This document shows, piece after piece, positions 17,751-27,863 of a stretch of 64,000 nt of DNA (position 1 is its first letter; every line of letters begins with the position of its first letter). Below the pieces are notes generated by a model. It saw only the letters and a program-made list of their open reading frames with translations. It was not told the DNA's origin and made no database searches. The translations under genes were made by a program, and so were the position numbers. The DNA comes from [Clostridium] leptum DSM 753 (GTDB taxonomy: Bacteria; Bacillota; Clostridia; Oscillospirales; Acutalibacteraceae), in contig DS480345.1 of the NCBI GenBank assembly GCA_000154345.1, positions 202,506 through 266,505 of the forward strand, read 5' to 3'.

Positions 17751-20087
17751 TTACCGGTTCGACCAGATTTCCTCATAATACTGGCGGATCGTCCGGTCGC
17801 TGCTGAACTTTCCAGCGTTGGCCATATTCAAATAGCACTTGCGGTAGAAAAGCTCCGGATTCTGATACTCCCGGTTGGCCCGCAGGCGGGTCTCCTGATA
17901 GGAATCAAAATCCTTGAGCAGAAAATAGTGATCCGGCTGGTGCCAGGACGCGCCCTTCAGCAGCGCGTCGTAAAGCTCCCGGAACATACCGGTACCGCCG
18001 TCGGAAAAGGTGCCGTCCACCAGGGAATCCACTGCCCGGCGCAGCCGGGGATTGCTTTGGTAAAGCTTAACGGGGTCGTAGGACTCCCTGATTTTCTCAA
18101 TTTCCTCAATTCTGGCCCCGAAAATATAATTGTTATCCTCTCCGGCCTGCTCCACGATTTCGATATTAGCGCCGTCATAGGTTCCTAAGGTCACAGCGCC
18201 GTTGAGCATAAATTTCATGTTGCTGGTGCCGGAGGCCTCTGTTCCCGCCGTGGAAATCTGCTCTGAAATCTCCGCCGCCGGCATCAGCTTTTCCGCGTAG
18301 GACACCCCGTAATTGGTGAGGAACAGAACCTGCATCCGACCCCGCACCGCCGGGTCGCCGTCGATCAGCTTTGCAATCTCGCTGATATATTTGATGATCC
18401 CCTTGGCTCGGAAATATCCGGGCGCCGCCTTGGCGCCGAACAGGAACAGGGTAGGTGTAAAGCCTGCGATCCGGCCCTCCTTTAGCCCGTAATAAATATC
18501 TAAAATGGAAAACGCGTTCAATAACTGCCTCTTATACTCATGAAGCCGCTTGGCCTGAACGTCGAACAGGAAGTCCGGGCTGACCGTTACCCCTTCCACT
18601 TTTTCAATATAGTCCGCCAGTACCTGCTTATTGCGGCGTTTAATTTCTCCAAAGCGCCGGAGCGTCTCCGGATCGTTCTGGAACCGCTCCATTTTCTTCA
18701 GCTGGTCCAAATGGGTGATCCATCCGGAGCCGATTCGTTCCGTAATGAACCGGGACAGCGCCGGATTGCATTGCAGCAGCCATTTCCGCTGGGTGATGCC
18801 GTTGGTCTTATTCTGGAATTTCTCCGGCGTCAGCTGATACCATTCCTTCAGCACGGATTTTTTCAGAATTTCCGTGTGGATCTGGGCCACACCGTTCACC
18901 GCGTGAGAGCCGTATACGGCCATCCGGGCCATATGCACCAGACTGCCGTCCATAATCAGATAAGGCGCCTGGGCCTGGCCGGTAATCCCCTTTTGCTCCA
19001 GCGCTTTCAGCAAAGACCGCTGGAGCATCATCACATAGCGGTACACCTGCGGGATCACAGAACGGAACAGCTTCACGCTCCACTTCTCCAGGGCCTCCGC
19101 CATGACCGTGTGGTTGGTATAGGCGAAGGTCTGCCGGATAATCGGGAACGCCTGCCGAAAGGACATTCCCTTTTCCTCCATGAAAATCCGCAGCAGCTCC
19201 GGGATCGATACCACCGGATGGGTATCGTTAAGCTGGATCGCGTACTCCTCTGAAAAATGGGAAAAATCGCCGCCATATTTTCCCTCATATTTTTTCACCA
19301 GATCCCGCAGAGAGGCGCTGCTGAAAAAGTACTGCTGCTTTAGACGCAGGCGCTTGCCTGCGTCAGTATCGTCGTTGGGATACAGAACCGCGGAAATCGC
19401 TTCCGCCCGGTTTCTTTCCTCATAGGCCTTATCATATTTCTGCTCATTGAACAGATCGAACCGGAATTCCTCCATCGGTTCCGCCTGCCACAGCCGCATG
19501 GTATTTACCGTTCTGCCGCCGTAGCCGATCACCGGATAATCATAAGGCACCGCCCAAACGCTTTGACCCTTGAAATCCACCCGGACCCTTTCATCCTCCC
19601 GGCGCACCGACCAGGGATCCCCGAAGCGCAGCCACCGGTCAGCCGTCTCCTTTTGGAACCCGTTCTCAAAAGATTGGCGGAACAAACCATACCGGTAGCG
19701 GATGCCATAGCCGTTCATGGCAATGCCGTGGGTTGCGGCGGAATCCAAAAAGCAGGCCGCCAGACGGCCCAAGCCGCCGTTTCCCAGGGCGTCATCCTCG
19801 ATTTCCTCCAGTACGGAAGCATCCACTCCGTTTTCCCGCAGCAGCTCTTCTGTTTGATCCGCCAGCCCTAAATTCACCAGGTTGCCGGAAACCAGCCGGC
19901 CCACCAGAAACTCCGCGGAAAAATAGCACACCTTTTTCCCTTCTTCAAGCCGCCCCCAGTTTTTTCTGGCCTGGCACATGGCGGCCGCAGAGACGCTGTG
20001 GTATATCTCCGTCGCATCCGCCTCCGCCAGAGCTTTGCCGTATTGCAGTCTGAGAAAGGATATCACATCTTTTTGAAATTGACTCAT
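17751..20087 (-). CDS. glgP: glycogen/maltodextrin phosphorylase
   Basis: Pyridoxal-phosphate enzyme of GT35 that releases glucose 1-phosphate from alpha-1,4-glucans. About 778 residues. It includes NGGLGRLAACFLDS near residue 110, the PLP-lysine motif TEASGTSNMKFMLNGA and GTYDGANIEIVE. ATG 20087 follows AGAGGA; an in-frame ATG at 20120 lacks a ribosome site. No other glycogen genes adjoin it. The divergent LacI-type gene 300 bases away could control it, an inference from position only. Confidence 0.95.
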   Translation of the reverse strand: MSQFQKDVISFLRLQYGKALAEADATEIYHSVSAAAMCQARKNWGRLEEGKKVCYFSAEFLVGRLVSGNLVNLGLADQTEELLRENGVDASVLEEIEDDALGNGGLGRLAACFLDSAATHGIAMNGYGIRYRYGLFRQSFENGFQKETADRWLRFGDPWSVRREDERVRVDFKGQSVWAVPYDYPVIGYGGRTVNTMRLWQAEPMEEFRFDLFNEQKYDKAYEERNRAEAISAVLYPNDDTDAGKRLRLKQQYFFSSASLRDLVKKYEGKYGGDFSHFSEEYAIQLNDTHPVVSIPELLRIFMEEKGMSFRQAFPIIRQTFAYTNHTVMAEALEKWSVKLFRSVIPQVYRYVMMLQRSLLKALEQKGITGQAQAPYLIMDGSLVHMARMAVYGSHAVNGVAQIHTEILKKSVLKEWYQLTPEKFQNKTNGITQRKWLLQCNPALSRFITERIGSGWITHLDQLKKMERFQNDPETLRRFGEIKRRNKQVLADYIEKVEGVTVSPDFLFDVQAKRLHEYKRQLLNAFSILDIYYGLKEGRIAGFTPTLFLFGAKAAPGYFRAKGIIKYISEIAKLIDGDPAVRGRMQVLFLTNYGVSYAEKLMPAAEISEQISTAGTEASGTSNMKFMLNGAVTLGTYDGANIEIVEQAGEDNNYIFGARIEEIEKIRESYDPVKLYQSNPRLRRAVDSLVDGTFSDGGTGMFRELYDALLKGASWHQPDHYFLLKDFDSYQETRLRANREYQNPELFYRKCYLNMANAGKFSSDRTIRQYYEEIWSNR

Positions 20088-20317
20088 TTTGTTCCTCTTT
20101 TCTGTTTCACTGGTCATCAAAACAATCTATGTTTATTGTGGCGTAAAAAGTCAGGATTTTTCCGTAAAACCCGGGATATTTTCAGGAACATTTTACCAAT
20201 TTCTTTTTGTGCTGTCAAGAAACGTCCCGGCCGCCGGAGCCCGGTATTTCCGGATTTTTTACAGACAGCGGCCCTTGAGGACCGGAAGCGGGGCCGAAAA
20301 ACCTTTGGTATCAGCGC

Positions 20318-20346
20318 TTGTCAATTTTGAAAACCAGAGGTATACT
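20318..20346 (+). promoter_or_regulatory. promoter of the LacI-family regulator
   Basis: TTGTCA at 20318-20323, 17-base spacer, TATACT at 20341-20346, about 40 bases before the ATG. Confidence 0.8.
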
Positions 20347-20385
20347 ACTAAATTGTAGAATCCTATCAAGTCAGGAGGTTCGGCC

Positions 20386-21393
20386 ATGGTAACCATCACG
20401 GATATCGCCCGGCGGCTGGGCGTTGCGGTAAGCACGGTTTCTAAGGGGCTTAACGGCGCTAACGACGTCAGCGAAAGCACAAGGGCATTGATTTTAAAAA
20501 CCGCTGTTGAGATGGGTTACGCCGGCCGAAAGGTGCAAAAATCCGGCGTGCGGAAGGTCTGCGTTTTAGCGGAAAGGGAAGAATTTCTTTCCGCTGGCCA
20601 ATTCGGCTATGATCTGGCCGTGGGGTTCCGAACTACGGCCGCCCAAAACGGCTGGCAAGCCGATTTGGCGCCCTTTCAGGGGCTTCTGTCCTCTCAAGAA
20701 GCTTTGGATACTTTTTTGCTCCGCCATAATTACGCCGGTGCATTTCTGATAAAGCAGCCGCTCGATTCTTTTTTTCAAGCCAATTATTTAAAAAACTTAA
20801 TTAATTCAGCCTTCCCATTGGTCTTTTGGGAAGAGGAATCCAACGGCCCCTGTTCAGGCAGTGTTGGAAGCGACCACAGGCGCGGCGCCTTTATGGCGGT
20901 AGAGCATCTCTGCCAGCTCGGGCATAAAAGAATCGCTCTATTGAACGGTTTGCCGGATTTTCCGTTATCCGGGCTGTGGGCTGCGGCTTATCGGGACGCT
21001 CTGGAGGTTCTTCAGCTAACGTATCAGGACGCCCTGTATGCCGACTGCCGCGGAGAAGAAAGCGTCCGCCCCTTTGTGGACCGGCTTTTGTCCTTTGGCG
21101 CCACGGCTGTACTGTGCGCGGGCAGTCAGGCTTCCAGCTCTGTGCTTGCCTGCCTGCGGGCGATGGGCCGCCGGATTCCGGAGGAAATCAGCGTGCTGGG
21201 GCTTAGCGGCCGTCTGGAAGCGTCAGAAAAAAAGGAACCCTTTACCGTGGTTCGCCAGGACAGCCTCTCTTTGGGAAGAGCCGCCTTTTATATGCTGGAA
21301 GGACTTCGGAATAAGATCCCCATGGGGCGTCTGCTGCTGCGGCCCCAGCTGATCCTCCGGGATACCACCGGGCCCTGCGCCAGGCACCTTTAG
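20386..21393 (+). CDS. LacI-family transcriptional regulator
   Basis: The 335-residue repressor has the N-terminal LacI helix-turn-helix and hinge (MVTITDIARRLGVAVSTVSK) and a periplasmic-binding-protein-like sugar sensor (about residues 60-330) with AVEHLCQLGHKRIALL and VLCAGSQASSSVLACL. The unusual TVSKGLNG in the recognition helix suggests an operator differing from the classic one. It faces away from glgP across 298 bases, so glycogen use is a plausible target. Its own promoter is good and no partner gene follows. Confidence 0.93.
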   Translation: MVTITDIARRLGVAVSTVSKGLNGANDVSESTRALILKTAVEMGYAGRKVQKSGVRKVCVLAEREEFLSAGQFGYDLAVGFRTTAAQNGWQADLAPFQGLLSSQEALDTFLLRHNYAGAFLIKQPLDSFFQANYLKNLINSAFPLVFWEEESNGPCSGSVGSDHRRGAFMAVEHLCQLGHKRIALLNGLPDFPLSGLWAAAYRDALEVLQLTYQDALYADCRGEESVRPFVDRLLSFGATAVLCAGSQASSSVLACLRAMGRRIPEEISVLGLSGRLEASEKKEPFTVVRQDSLSLGRAAFYMLEGLRNKIPMGRLLLRPQLILRDTTGPCARHL

Positions 21394-21473
21394 GCCGGCT
21401 TCCGCCGCGTTTTTCAGCTTTTACCGTGGAACCGGCGCCACAGGCTTTTAGGATAAAGCTCCCTGTCAAAAAA

Positions 21474-22913
21474 CTATTCCCTGGAGCCGGAAGCCTTTTT
21501 GCCCCCCTTCCGCCGTGTCAGGAAGGCTCTGCCGCTTTGCAGCAGGCTTTTGAGCAAATCCCGAAACAAAAAGCAGAACAGCGCGAACACGCCCAATCCA
21601 TAGCAGAAATTCACCAGCCTGCCAAAGGCGAAATATACATATCCGGACACTCCCAGCAGGACGACGGAAAACAGAAAAAAGGGAAACGGAAATTTCGCTC
21701 CGGTTTCCTTTTTCAAAATCGCCTGGCGGATTACGATACACGCCGCGAAGCCCAGCAGCAAGGCCAGGCTGGCAGCCTGGGCGCCGATCCAGCGGATCGT
21801 CAGGTGCAGGCAGGCCACGTTGACAGCCGCCGCCGCCAACGTGGAAACCATTACCACGTTGGTCCGTTTGTCCGAGCTGAAGATATACCCTAAAAAGCCG
21901 GAGTAAATACTGGCGCCGGTCGAAATGAGATACAGAGGCACCAACGGAAAGGCGCCGGCATACTCCGGCCCGATGAAAAACGAAAACACCACATTGACGA
22001 CCGGGAGCAAAAGCGCCAGAGTCAGCGTCAAAAAACGGTAATAGTAGGACATTGCCCGGGTATAGAAAGCGCCCTTATCCTCCTCGCCTCCCTTGGAGAA
22101 AAACAGCTCCTGCCAGGCCATGGAAAAGCAGCTGGACACCAGAGTCAGGGCTACGGCGAATTTCCCGGCGGCGCTGAACACCCCGTTTTCGCTGAGCCCC
22201 AGCAGATTTGTGACCATGATGCTGTTATAGTTGGTCAAAAAACAGGCGCACACCGCGTTGGCGGCCAAGGGCAGAGAGAACCGCAGCATCCGCTTCAGCA
22301 GCCTGGGCCTCACCAGCTTAGGATGGATGGCTCTGAGCAAATGAACCTTTCTTTCCAGCATCAGAATCTGCACCACATACCCGGCGATCGCCGCCAGGTA
22401 AAGAGATTTTACCGTCATGGAAAAGCCCAAAATCAGCGCCACATTGGTCAGGGAATTCACCAGGCTTCCTACGATGCCGGAAACGGCAAAAACCGCGTTG
22501 TAGCCCAGGCCTCTGGTGGTATAGGTGTAGATCGCCTGAATCATGCTGCAAAGCCCCATGATAAAAATCAGGAGCAGGTACTGTAAATCCAGAGCCAGGG
22601 CCAGCACAGCAAAAACGGCGCAGTATCCCAGCAGCGACACACAAAAAATCACCAGGCCGTTGGTGATGGCTTTTTCCTTGCCCCGACGGCCCTCATAGTC
22701 GAACATAAACCGCATAATGACGGACCAGATCTCCATACAGAGGATGGCGATCAGAATATCCAGGTAGTTGGTGGACGTATTAAAATAGCCGTATTCATCC
22801 GTGCTGATGCGGGTGGTATATAAGGGCAATAGAAAAAAGGAAATGATCTTGGTCAGAACATTTCCCATAAAATAGACCATAGAGGATTTGAAAAACTTCT
22901 TCGTGCTGCTCAC
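21474..22913 (-). CDS. polysaccharide/oligosaccharide flippase-type membrane protein
   Basis: A 479-residue polytopic protein with about 12-14 membrane helices and the Wzx-type opening MVYFMGNVLTKIISFFLLPL followed by the YTTRISTDEYGYFN loop. It probably flips a lipid-linked glycan across the membrane. No glycosyltransferases adjoin it, so the glycan is unknown. The C-terminus is strongly basic. The start is GTG 22913 with AAAGGAGGGG close upstream. Confidence 0.88.
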   Translation of the reverse strand: MSSTKKFFKSSMVYFMGNVLTKIISFFLLPLYTTRISTDEYGYFNTSTNYLDILIAILCMEIWSVIMRFMFDYEGRRGKEKAITNGLVIFCVSLLGYCAVFAVLALALDLQYLLLIFIMGLCSMIQAIYTYTTRGLGYNAVFAVSGIVGSLVNSLTNVALILGFSMTVKSLYLAAIAGYVVQILMLERKVHLLRAIHPKLVRPRLLKRMLRFSLPLAANAVCACFLTNYNSIMVTNLLGLSENGVFSAAGKFAVALTLVSSCFSMAWQELFFSKGGEEDKGAFYTRAMSYYYRFLTLTLALLLPVVNVVFSFFIGPEYAGAFPLVPLYLISTGASIYSGFLGYIFSSDKRTNVVMVSTLAAAAVNVACLHLTIRWIGAQAASLALLLGFAACIVIRQAILKKETGAKFPFPFFLFSVVLLGVSGYVYFAFGRLVNFCYGLGVFALFCFLFRDLLKSLLQSGRAFLTRRKGGKKASGSRE

Positions 22914-23370
22914 AAAGCCCCTCCTTTTATCAGGCGGACCAGTAGATCCTGTTTTCCCAAATTTTCAGTCTGTCATATGCCGGCAGTGGAATACTGTTTT
23001 ATCATCATAACTATTCCATGGCTTTTTGAAAAGATTTTAAGCTGCCGCAAAGCCCGTTAAACAACAAAAAGGAAAATGTGCGTTACCGTTATTATAGCAC
23101 ATTTTCCTTCCGATCCTGTTTTTGCCGGGTAAGTTCACTAAATATTTACTTTTCCATCTTTCCCAGCCAGCCGGAGACAATTCCTGAAATCATCGCGCCA
23201 AGGCCGCAGGCATCTTAACCTAATTGCCAGCAGCAACGGTTTATTCCCTGCCCCGCTTTCCCTTGAAAATCCCGCAGCCTCTGATTCTTCTCCGCCTCTG
23301 GGCCCCGCCGCTGCCTCCGGGCTCCTATCCTGCTCAGAGGACTCTGAAAAATGCTCTTGCCCCCTTGCTT
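22914..23370. other. intergenic with a hairpin
   Basis: No gene found. An 11-bp inverted repeat (GGAAAATGTGC at 23071-23081, complement at 23097-23107) with a 15-base loop lies in the AT-rich part. 23220-23370 is GC-rich. Confidence 0.5.
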
Positions 23371-23844
23371 CTATTCCTGTTCACGGCCGGGAACGGCCCC
23401 ATCCGGCAGCTTTTCCAGACCGGTTTCTCCCACCACGGTGATCCCGTGATTCGTCAGCAAGCCGGCCGCTATCCCCATTCCGGGAATTTTCCGGCCGGTA
23501 AAGGTGCCGTCGTAAATGCAGCCGCACCCGCAGGAGGGGCTGTTTTCCTTTAAAACGGCAAATCTGCATCCCTTCTCCAGAGCCAAATCCAGCACCCTTT
23601 GCGCGCCCTTTTCAAAAAACGCCGTCAAGTCCCTTCCATCTCTGGAAATAACCCTCCGGCAGCCATCGACCATCCTCTGTTCCGCCGGTTCCCTGGGAGC
23701 CTTTAACCCGCCCATCGTTTCGGGGCACACGGAAATCAGTTCTCATTTTTCCCGCAAGGCGCAAACCGCCTCGTTTCTTTTGGCCTTTCCGTCGTAACGG
23801 CAAGGATGCCCCAAAAGACATCCGCTTACCAGCAATTTTTCCAT
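23371..23844 (-). pseudogene. DUF523 protein interrupted by an in-frame TGA
   Basis: Reading from ATG 23844 gives a normal DUF523 start with the conserved GCLLGHPCRYDGKAKRNE. The frame then hits TGA at 23743-23745 (codon 34), and continues without a shift into ELISVCPETMGGLKAPREPA and the KENSPSCGCG motif to 23371. One base change would restore about 157 residues. Family members often have Tyr, His or Cys near this position. It follows the ROK regulator by 14 bases, so the two probably share a message. A sequencing error or readthrough is possible. Confidence 0.85.
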
Positions 23845-23858
23845 AACGCCGCGCTTCC

Positions 23859-25088
23859 CTACTTTCTCACCTTTTCCAAGAGGCCGCCGTTTGCGAAAAA
23901 CCGGCCCACCATGGAAAACGCCGGCCCCTCCGTCTCAATTTCCTTGTGGAACCCGCTCAAACGAACCCTTCCCCTGCAACGGAGAATATCCAGAAAACGG
24001 CTGAAGCACTCCCAATACTCGGAGTCAAAAAACAAATCCCCGTACACCACTACGGTGGATAAATTCAGCATGACCAGGCAGTTTTTCAACGTCATGGCCA
24101 GATAAAAGGCGCCTTTCTCGATTACCTCCCTGACCGCGGGGTCAGCGGCATGGTAAAACTCCCGGAGCCGGCTGCCCACTACCTGCTCTTTATGGCCCTG
24201 GGTCATCCTGACAAGCTCCGGCGTTTTTTCCTCCGAATAAATTCCCCGAAGCTCTTCCGCCAGCTCCTGAAACCCGGCCAGCGTATGCAGGCAGCCCCTA
24301 TTCCCGCATCCGCAGTCCTTCCCCATCGGATCAATCAAAAAGTGATCCAGGGAAACCGGTTTCGACCGGTATTCCTGCGGATAATAGGTCAGGGACAGAT
24401 AGCCCGCGTCTATCTTCGGGCCATATTTCACAAACAGAATATTCTGTCCCATGGTTTCGCCGGAAAGAAAGACATCTGCGGCGGCCATGGTGCAGGTTAG
24501 GCTGTCCGCCCAAACGTCCACGCCTAATTTGCGGGACAGCTCCTTCTGAACCATTCCTCTCTTTTTTTCGTATTCCGGAGCCGCCTCATCGTTTCCTTCC
24601 TCAGAGCCGTCTGCCGGCAAGGCGACGCCCGCGCCGATGAGGCGGTATCGGGTTTTAATTCCATATTCCTCCAGCAGACTCGAAATTTTCTCCGCCAGCT
24701 TGTCTAAAAAGCTGGAAAAGGAGCCTTCCTTCTCCCCGCTTGTCAGTTCTGTTTGAAAGATCTCCCGGTTCGACAGGTCGCAGCATAAAATTTTCGCCCG
24801 GCATGGTTCTAAATAAATCCCCAAGGCTACATAAGCGCACAGGTTAATGTCTAAAATAACTTCTTTCCGCCCCAGGCTGTTCCCATTGTGAACCGTATGG
24901 GTTTCCACCAGCAAGCCCTCCCGGAGCATATCGCCGATAATCAGCGTAATCGCCGCCGGCGTCAGCCCTGTCTTCGCTGCCAGCGCCTTTCTGGAAAGCC
25001 CCTTGTTTTGATAAATCAAATACAGGATCAACCCTCGGTTGATTTTTTTCACATCCACCATATTATGTCCGGCACCGATTGCTTTCAT
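23859..25088 (-). CDS. ROK-family transcriptional regulator (NagC/XylR type)
   Basis: About 409 residues: an N-terminal winged helix (about 10-70, INRGLILYLIYQNKGLSRKAL then a recognition helix TGLTPAAITLIIGD) and a ROK sugar-kinase-like domain with the zinc motif CGCGNRGCLHTLAG. Such proteins repress sugar genes and respond to a sugar ligand. I use ATG 25088; a TTG at 25112 is in frame. It is divergent from glpK across about 265 bases, so glpK or DUF523 are candidate targets, by position only. Confidence 0.88.
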   Translation of the reverse strand: MKAIGAGHNMVDVKKINRGLILYLIYQNKGLSRKALAAKTGLTPAAITLIIGDMLREGLLVETHTVHNGNSLGRKEVILDINLCAYVALGIYLEPCRAKILCCDLSNREIFQTELTSGEKEGSFSSFLDKLAEKISSLLEEYGIKTRYRLIGAGVALPADGSEEGNDEAAPEYEKKRGMVQKELSRKLGVDVWADSLTCTMAAADVFLSGETMGQNILFVKYGPKIDAGYLSLTYYPQEYRSKPVSLDHFLIDPMGKDCGCGNRGCLHTLAGFQELAEELRGIYSEEKTPELVRMTQGHKEQVVGSRLREFYHAADPAVREVIEKGAFYLAMTLKNCLVMLNLSTVVVYGDLFFDSEYWECFSRFLDILRCRGRVRLSGFHKEIETEGPAFSMVGRFFANGGLLEKVRK

Positions 25089-25266
25089 GACATCACAACA
25101 TTCCCCGATCAATTTTATATCAAAAGTAGAATAAAAAGCAGCATAATGGCCCTCTACGTGTTTTTATTTTATCACAAAAGAAAATAATTTCAATAAAAGG
25201 GCGAAAATTATCGAAAATTTGTTATCGGGGCTTAAAAATCGGCAAGATAAAATTTTAAAATAGCTC

Positions 25267-25294
25267 TTGTGTCCTCTCAAAAAAAAGCTATAAT
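25267..25294 (+). promoter_or_regulatory. glpK promoter
   Basis: TTGTGT at 25267-25272, 16-base spacer, TATAAT at 25289-25294. Confidence 0.75.
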
Positions 25295-25352
25295 TAAATC
25301 ATTGATTGTTGAAAACTATTCAAATTTATTTTCAATCAGGGAGGTCACCGTA

Positions 25353-26840
25353 ATGAAGCAGTATCTGGTTTCACTGGACCAGGGAACCACCAGTTCCCGG
25401 GCGATCATTTTCGACCGCAATCAAAACATTATTTCCATGGCGCAGCAGGAATTCGCCCAGCATTATCCGAAAGCCGGCTACGTGGAGCACGACCCGATGG
25501 ATATCTACGCCAGCCAGATTTCCGTCCTGACAGAGGCCTTGCTGAAAGGCGGCGTTTCTCCCGAGGATATTTACGGCATCGGCATCACCAACCAGCGGGA
25601 GACTACCATTGTCTGGGATAAGAATACCGGCCGTCCCATTTACAACGCCATTGTATGGCAGTGCCGCCGCACCGCGGAGGAATGTGAAAAGCTGAAGGCC
25701 GAAGGGCTGGAGCCTTACATCCGGGAAACCACCGGACTCATCATCGACGCCTATTTCAGCGGCACCAAAATCAAATGGATTCTGGACCATGTGGAGGGCG
25801 CCCGTGAACGGGCCCAGCGCGGGGAGCTTCTGTTCGGCACGGTGGACACCTGGCTGATTTGGAACATGACAGGCGGCAGGGTTCACGTCACCGACTACAC
25901 CAACGCTTCCCGCACGATGCTGTTTGACATCCATAAGCTGTGCTGGGATGATAAGATTCTGGAAAGGCTACAGATTCCCAAATCCATGCTGCCGAAGGTC
26001 TGTTCCAGCAGCGAGGTTTACGGCACCTATAACATCAGCGGCGTAGAGGTTCCCATCGCCGGGATCGCCGGAGACCAGCAGGCGGCGCTGTTTGGCCAGA
26101 CCTGCTTTGACAAGGGGATGGCGAAAAATACATACGGCACCGGCTGCTTCCTGCTGATGAATACCGGTTCCGAGCCATGCGTATCCCAAAACGGGCTGCT
26201 GACCACCATCGCGGCCAGCCTTCCCGGAGATCTGCGCTATGTGCTGGAGGGCAGCGTATTTGTCGGCGGGGCGGTGATTCAATGGCTGCGGGATGAGCTC
26301 CGCTTATTCGACGAGGCTCCGGACGCGGACTATTTCGCTTCCAAGGTAGACGATACGGCCGGGGTATACATCGTGCCTGCCTTTACCGGCCTGGGAGCGC
26401 CCTACTGGGATATGTACGCCAGAGGCGCCATTGTGGGCCTGACCCGAGGCGCCAACCGGAACCATATTATCCGGGCTGCCCAGGAGTCTATCGCCTATCA
26501 GACCAAGGAGGTGCTGGACGCCATGATCGCGGATACCGGCCTGGAAATCCAGGAGCTCCGGGTTGACGGCGGCGCCAGCCGCAGCGACTTTTTGATGCAG
26601 TTCCAGTCCGATATTATGGGACGCTCCCTGCGCCGGCCCATGATCCGGGAAACCACCGCCTTAGGTGCCGCCTATTTAGCGGGCTTGGCCACCGGTGCGT
26701 GGGACAGCTTGCAGCAGATCAAGGAGCTTTGGGCCATCGATAAGGTTTACACGCCCAGTATGGACCCGGAGCGCCGGGAAAGCCTGCTGAAGGGCTGGAA
26801 AAAAGCCGTCACCAGGGCCAGGGATTGGGCCGAGGATTGA
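25353..26840 (+). CDS. glpK: glycerol kinase
   Basis: FGGY-family kinase that makes glycerol 3-phosphate. The 495-residue protein has LVSLDQGTTSSRAIIFD, NQRETTIVWDKNTGRPIYNA, GDQQAALFGQTCF and RVDGGASRSDFLMQF, all diagnostic. GGGAGG at 25339-25344 sets the start at ATG 25353 rather than the in-frame ATG-like codon upstream. No facilitator (glpF) or dehydrogenase adjoins it. Confidence 0.97.
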   Translation: MKQYLVSLDQGTTSSRAIIFDRNQNIISMAQQEFAQHYPKAGYVEHDPMDIYASQISVLTEALLKGGVSPEDIYGIGITNQRETTIVWDKNTGRPIYNAIVWQCRRTAEECEKLKAEGLEPYIRETTGLIIDAYFSGTKIKWILDHVEGARERAQRGELLFGTVDTWLIWNMTGGRVHVTDYTNASRTMLFDIHKLCWDDKILERLQIPKSMLPKVCSSSEVYGTYNISGVEVPIAGIAGDQQAALFGQTCFDKGMAKNTYGTGCFLLMNTGSEPCVSQNGLLTTIAASLPGDLRYVLEGSVFVGGAVIQWLRDELRLFDEAPDADYFASKVDDTAGVYIVPAFTGLGAPYWDMYARGAIVGLTRGANRNHIIRAAQESIAYQTKEVLDAMIADTGLEIQELRVDGGASRSDFLMQFQSDIMGRSLRRPMIRETTALGAAYLAGLATGAWDSLQQIKELWAIDKVYTPSMDPERRESLLKGWKKAVTRARDWAED

Positions 26841-26986
26841 GTTTGCAAAAAACGGCTTGGGACAGGACTGTCTAATGATTTCTCAGCTTTTAAACAGAAG
26901 CCTGGAAATTCCGCTGTTTCTTAGCAGGTTCCGGAAAAGATCCGGGATTCCTGTATATTCGCGGCTAAAAAGCACTTTATTTGTTC

Positions 26987-27019
26987 AAAAAAGGATGCGG
27001 ATTTCTCCGCATCCTTTTT
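26987..27019. terminator. bidirectional terminator after glpK
   Basis: AAAAAGGATGCGGA / TCCGCATCCTTTTT, perfect stem, four-base loop, A and T runs on either side. Confidence 0.92.
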
Positions 27020-27341
27020 CCTGTTTTTTCGTATCGGAACACCGGTCAAGCCAGTTAGGCGGAAAAAATTCACTGAAAGCTCCGGCTGCCCGCAAAGCAG
27101 GCGGTTTCCAGCAGCGCGCCGCATCCGTGAAAGGCACAAAAGCTCCAAGAGCGCCGTAAGGCGCCCTTTTTCAGCCGCGTTTCCTTTTCCGGAGCAACGG
27201 CAGCCCGCACTGTTCTTTCCGGATTGCTGATCCGATAGTATATTGGAACTCCCTCCGCCGGTTCCGCTTGCTCGAGGGGCCGCGTTTCCTTCGCGGCCGC
27301 ACGTGCAAGGGCTGTGAGACCGAGGACTCCCATGATTCTTT
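27020..27341. other. intergenic, no convincing gene
   Basis: A minus-strand frame at 27070-27333 is open for 87 codons directly after ppiB but has no ribosome site and an odd composition; I treat it as chance. Nothing else is seen. Confidence 0.45.
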
Positions 27342-27863
27342 TTACGCTTTCTTCGGCTGAGGATAAGTCTCCCCAAACGTCTCTACCGTGACAGACCTCA
27401 TCCTCTGCTCCTCCAGAGGACGGTCGCTGTAATTGGTAGCGACGGATACGATCTGATCCGCCACCTCAATTCCTTCTATTACCTTACCGAAGGAAGCGTA
27501 CTGGCCGTCCAAATGGGGAGCATCATCCACCATGATAAAAAACTGAGAGCCGGCGCTGTCCGGATGGCCGGACCGGGCCATGGAAATAACTCCCTTGGTG
27601 TGCTTCAAATCGTTTTGAAACCGGTTGGCCGTAAATTCCCCCTTGATCCGGTAACCGGGGCCGCCCATGCCGGTGCCCTCCGGATCGCCGCCCTGGATCA
27701 TAAAGCCGGGAATTACCCGGTGAAAGATCGTTCCATTATAAAATCCCTTTTCCACCAGGGAAATAAAATTGGCCACCGTATTAGGCGCGGTCTCCGGGTA
27801 CAGCTCCACCTTCATCACGCCGCCGTTTTCCATCTCAATCGTCACTACTGGGTTGTTTTTCAT
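27342..27863 (-). CDS. ppiB: peptidyl-prolyl cis-trans isomerase, cyclophilin type
   Basis: A cytoplasmic cyclophilin of 173 residues that speeds proline isomerisation. It has FHRVIPGFMIQGGDPEGTG with the catalytic Arg and Phe-Met-Gln residues, GVISMARSGHPDSAGSQFFI and the YASFGKVIEG strand. No signal peptide. Its start lies inside the last 29 bases of the upstream flavodoxin-like gene, so translation is probably coupled. GGGAGAAAG precedes the ATG. Confidence 0.95.
   Translation of the reverse strand: MKNNPVVTIEMENGGVMKVELYPETAPNTVANFISLVEKGFYNGTIFHRVIPGFMIQGGDPEGTGMGGPGYRIKGEFTANRFQNDLKHTKGVISMARSGHPDSAGSQFFIMVDDAPHLDGQYASFGKVIEGIEVADQIVSVATNYSDRPLEEQRMRSVTVETFGETYPQPKKA

Noticed and set aside
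27070..27333. 87-codon minus-strand frame directly after ppiB
   Set aside because: No ribosome site, unusual residue composition and no recognisable motif; probably a chance open frame in GC-rich DNA.
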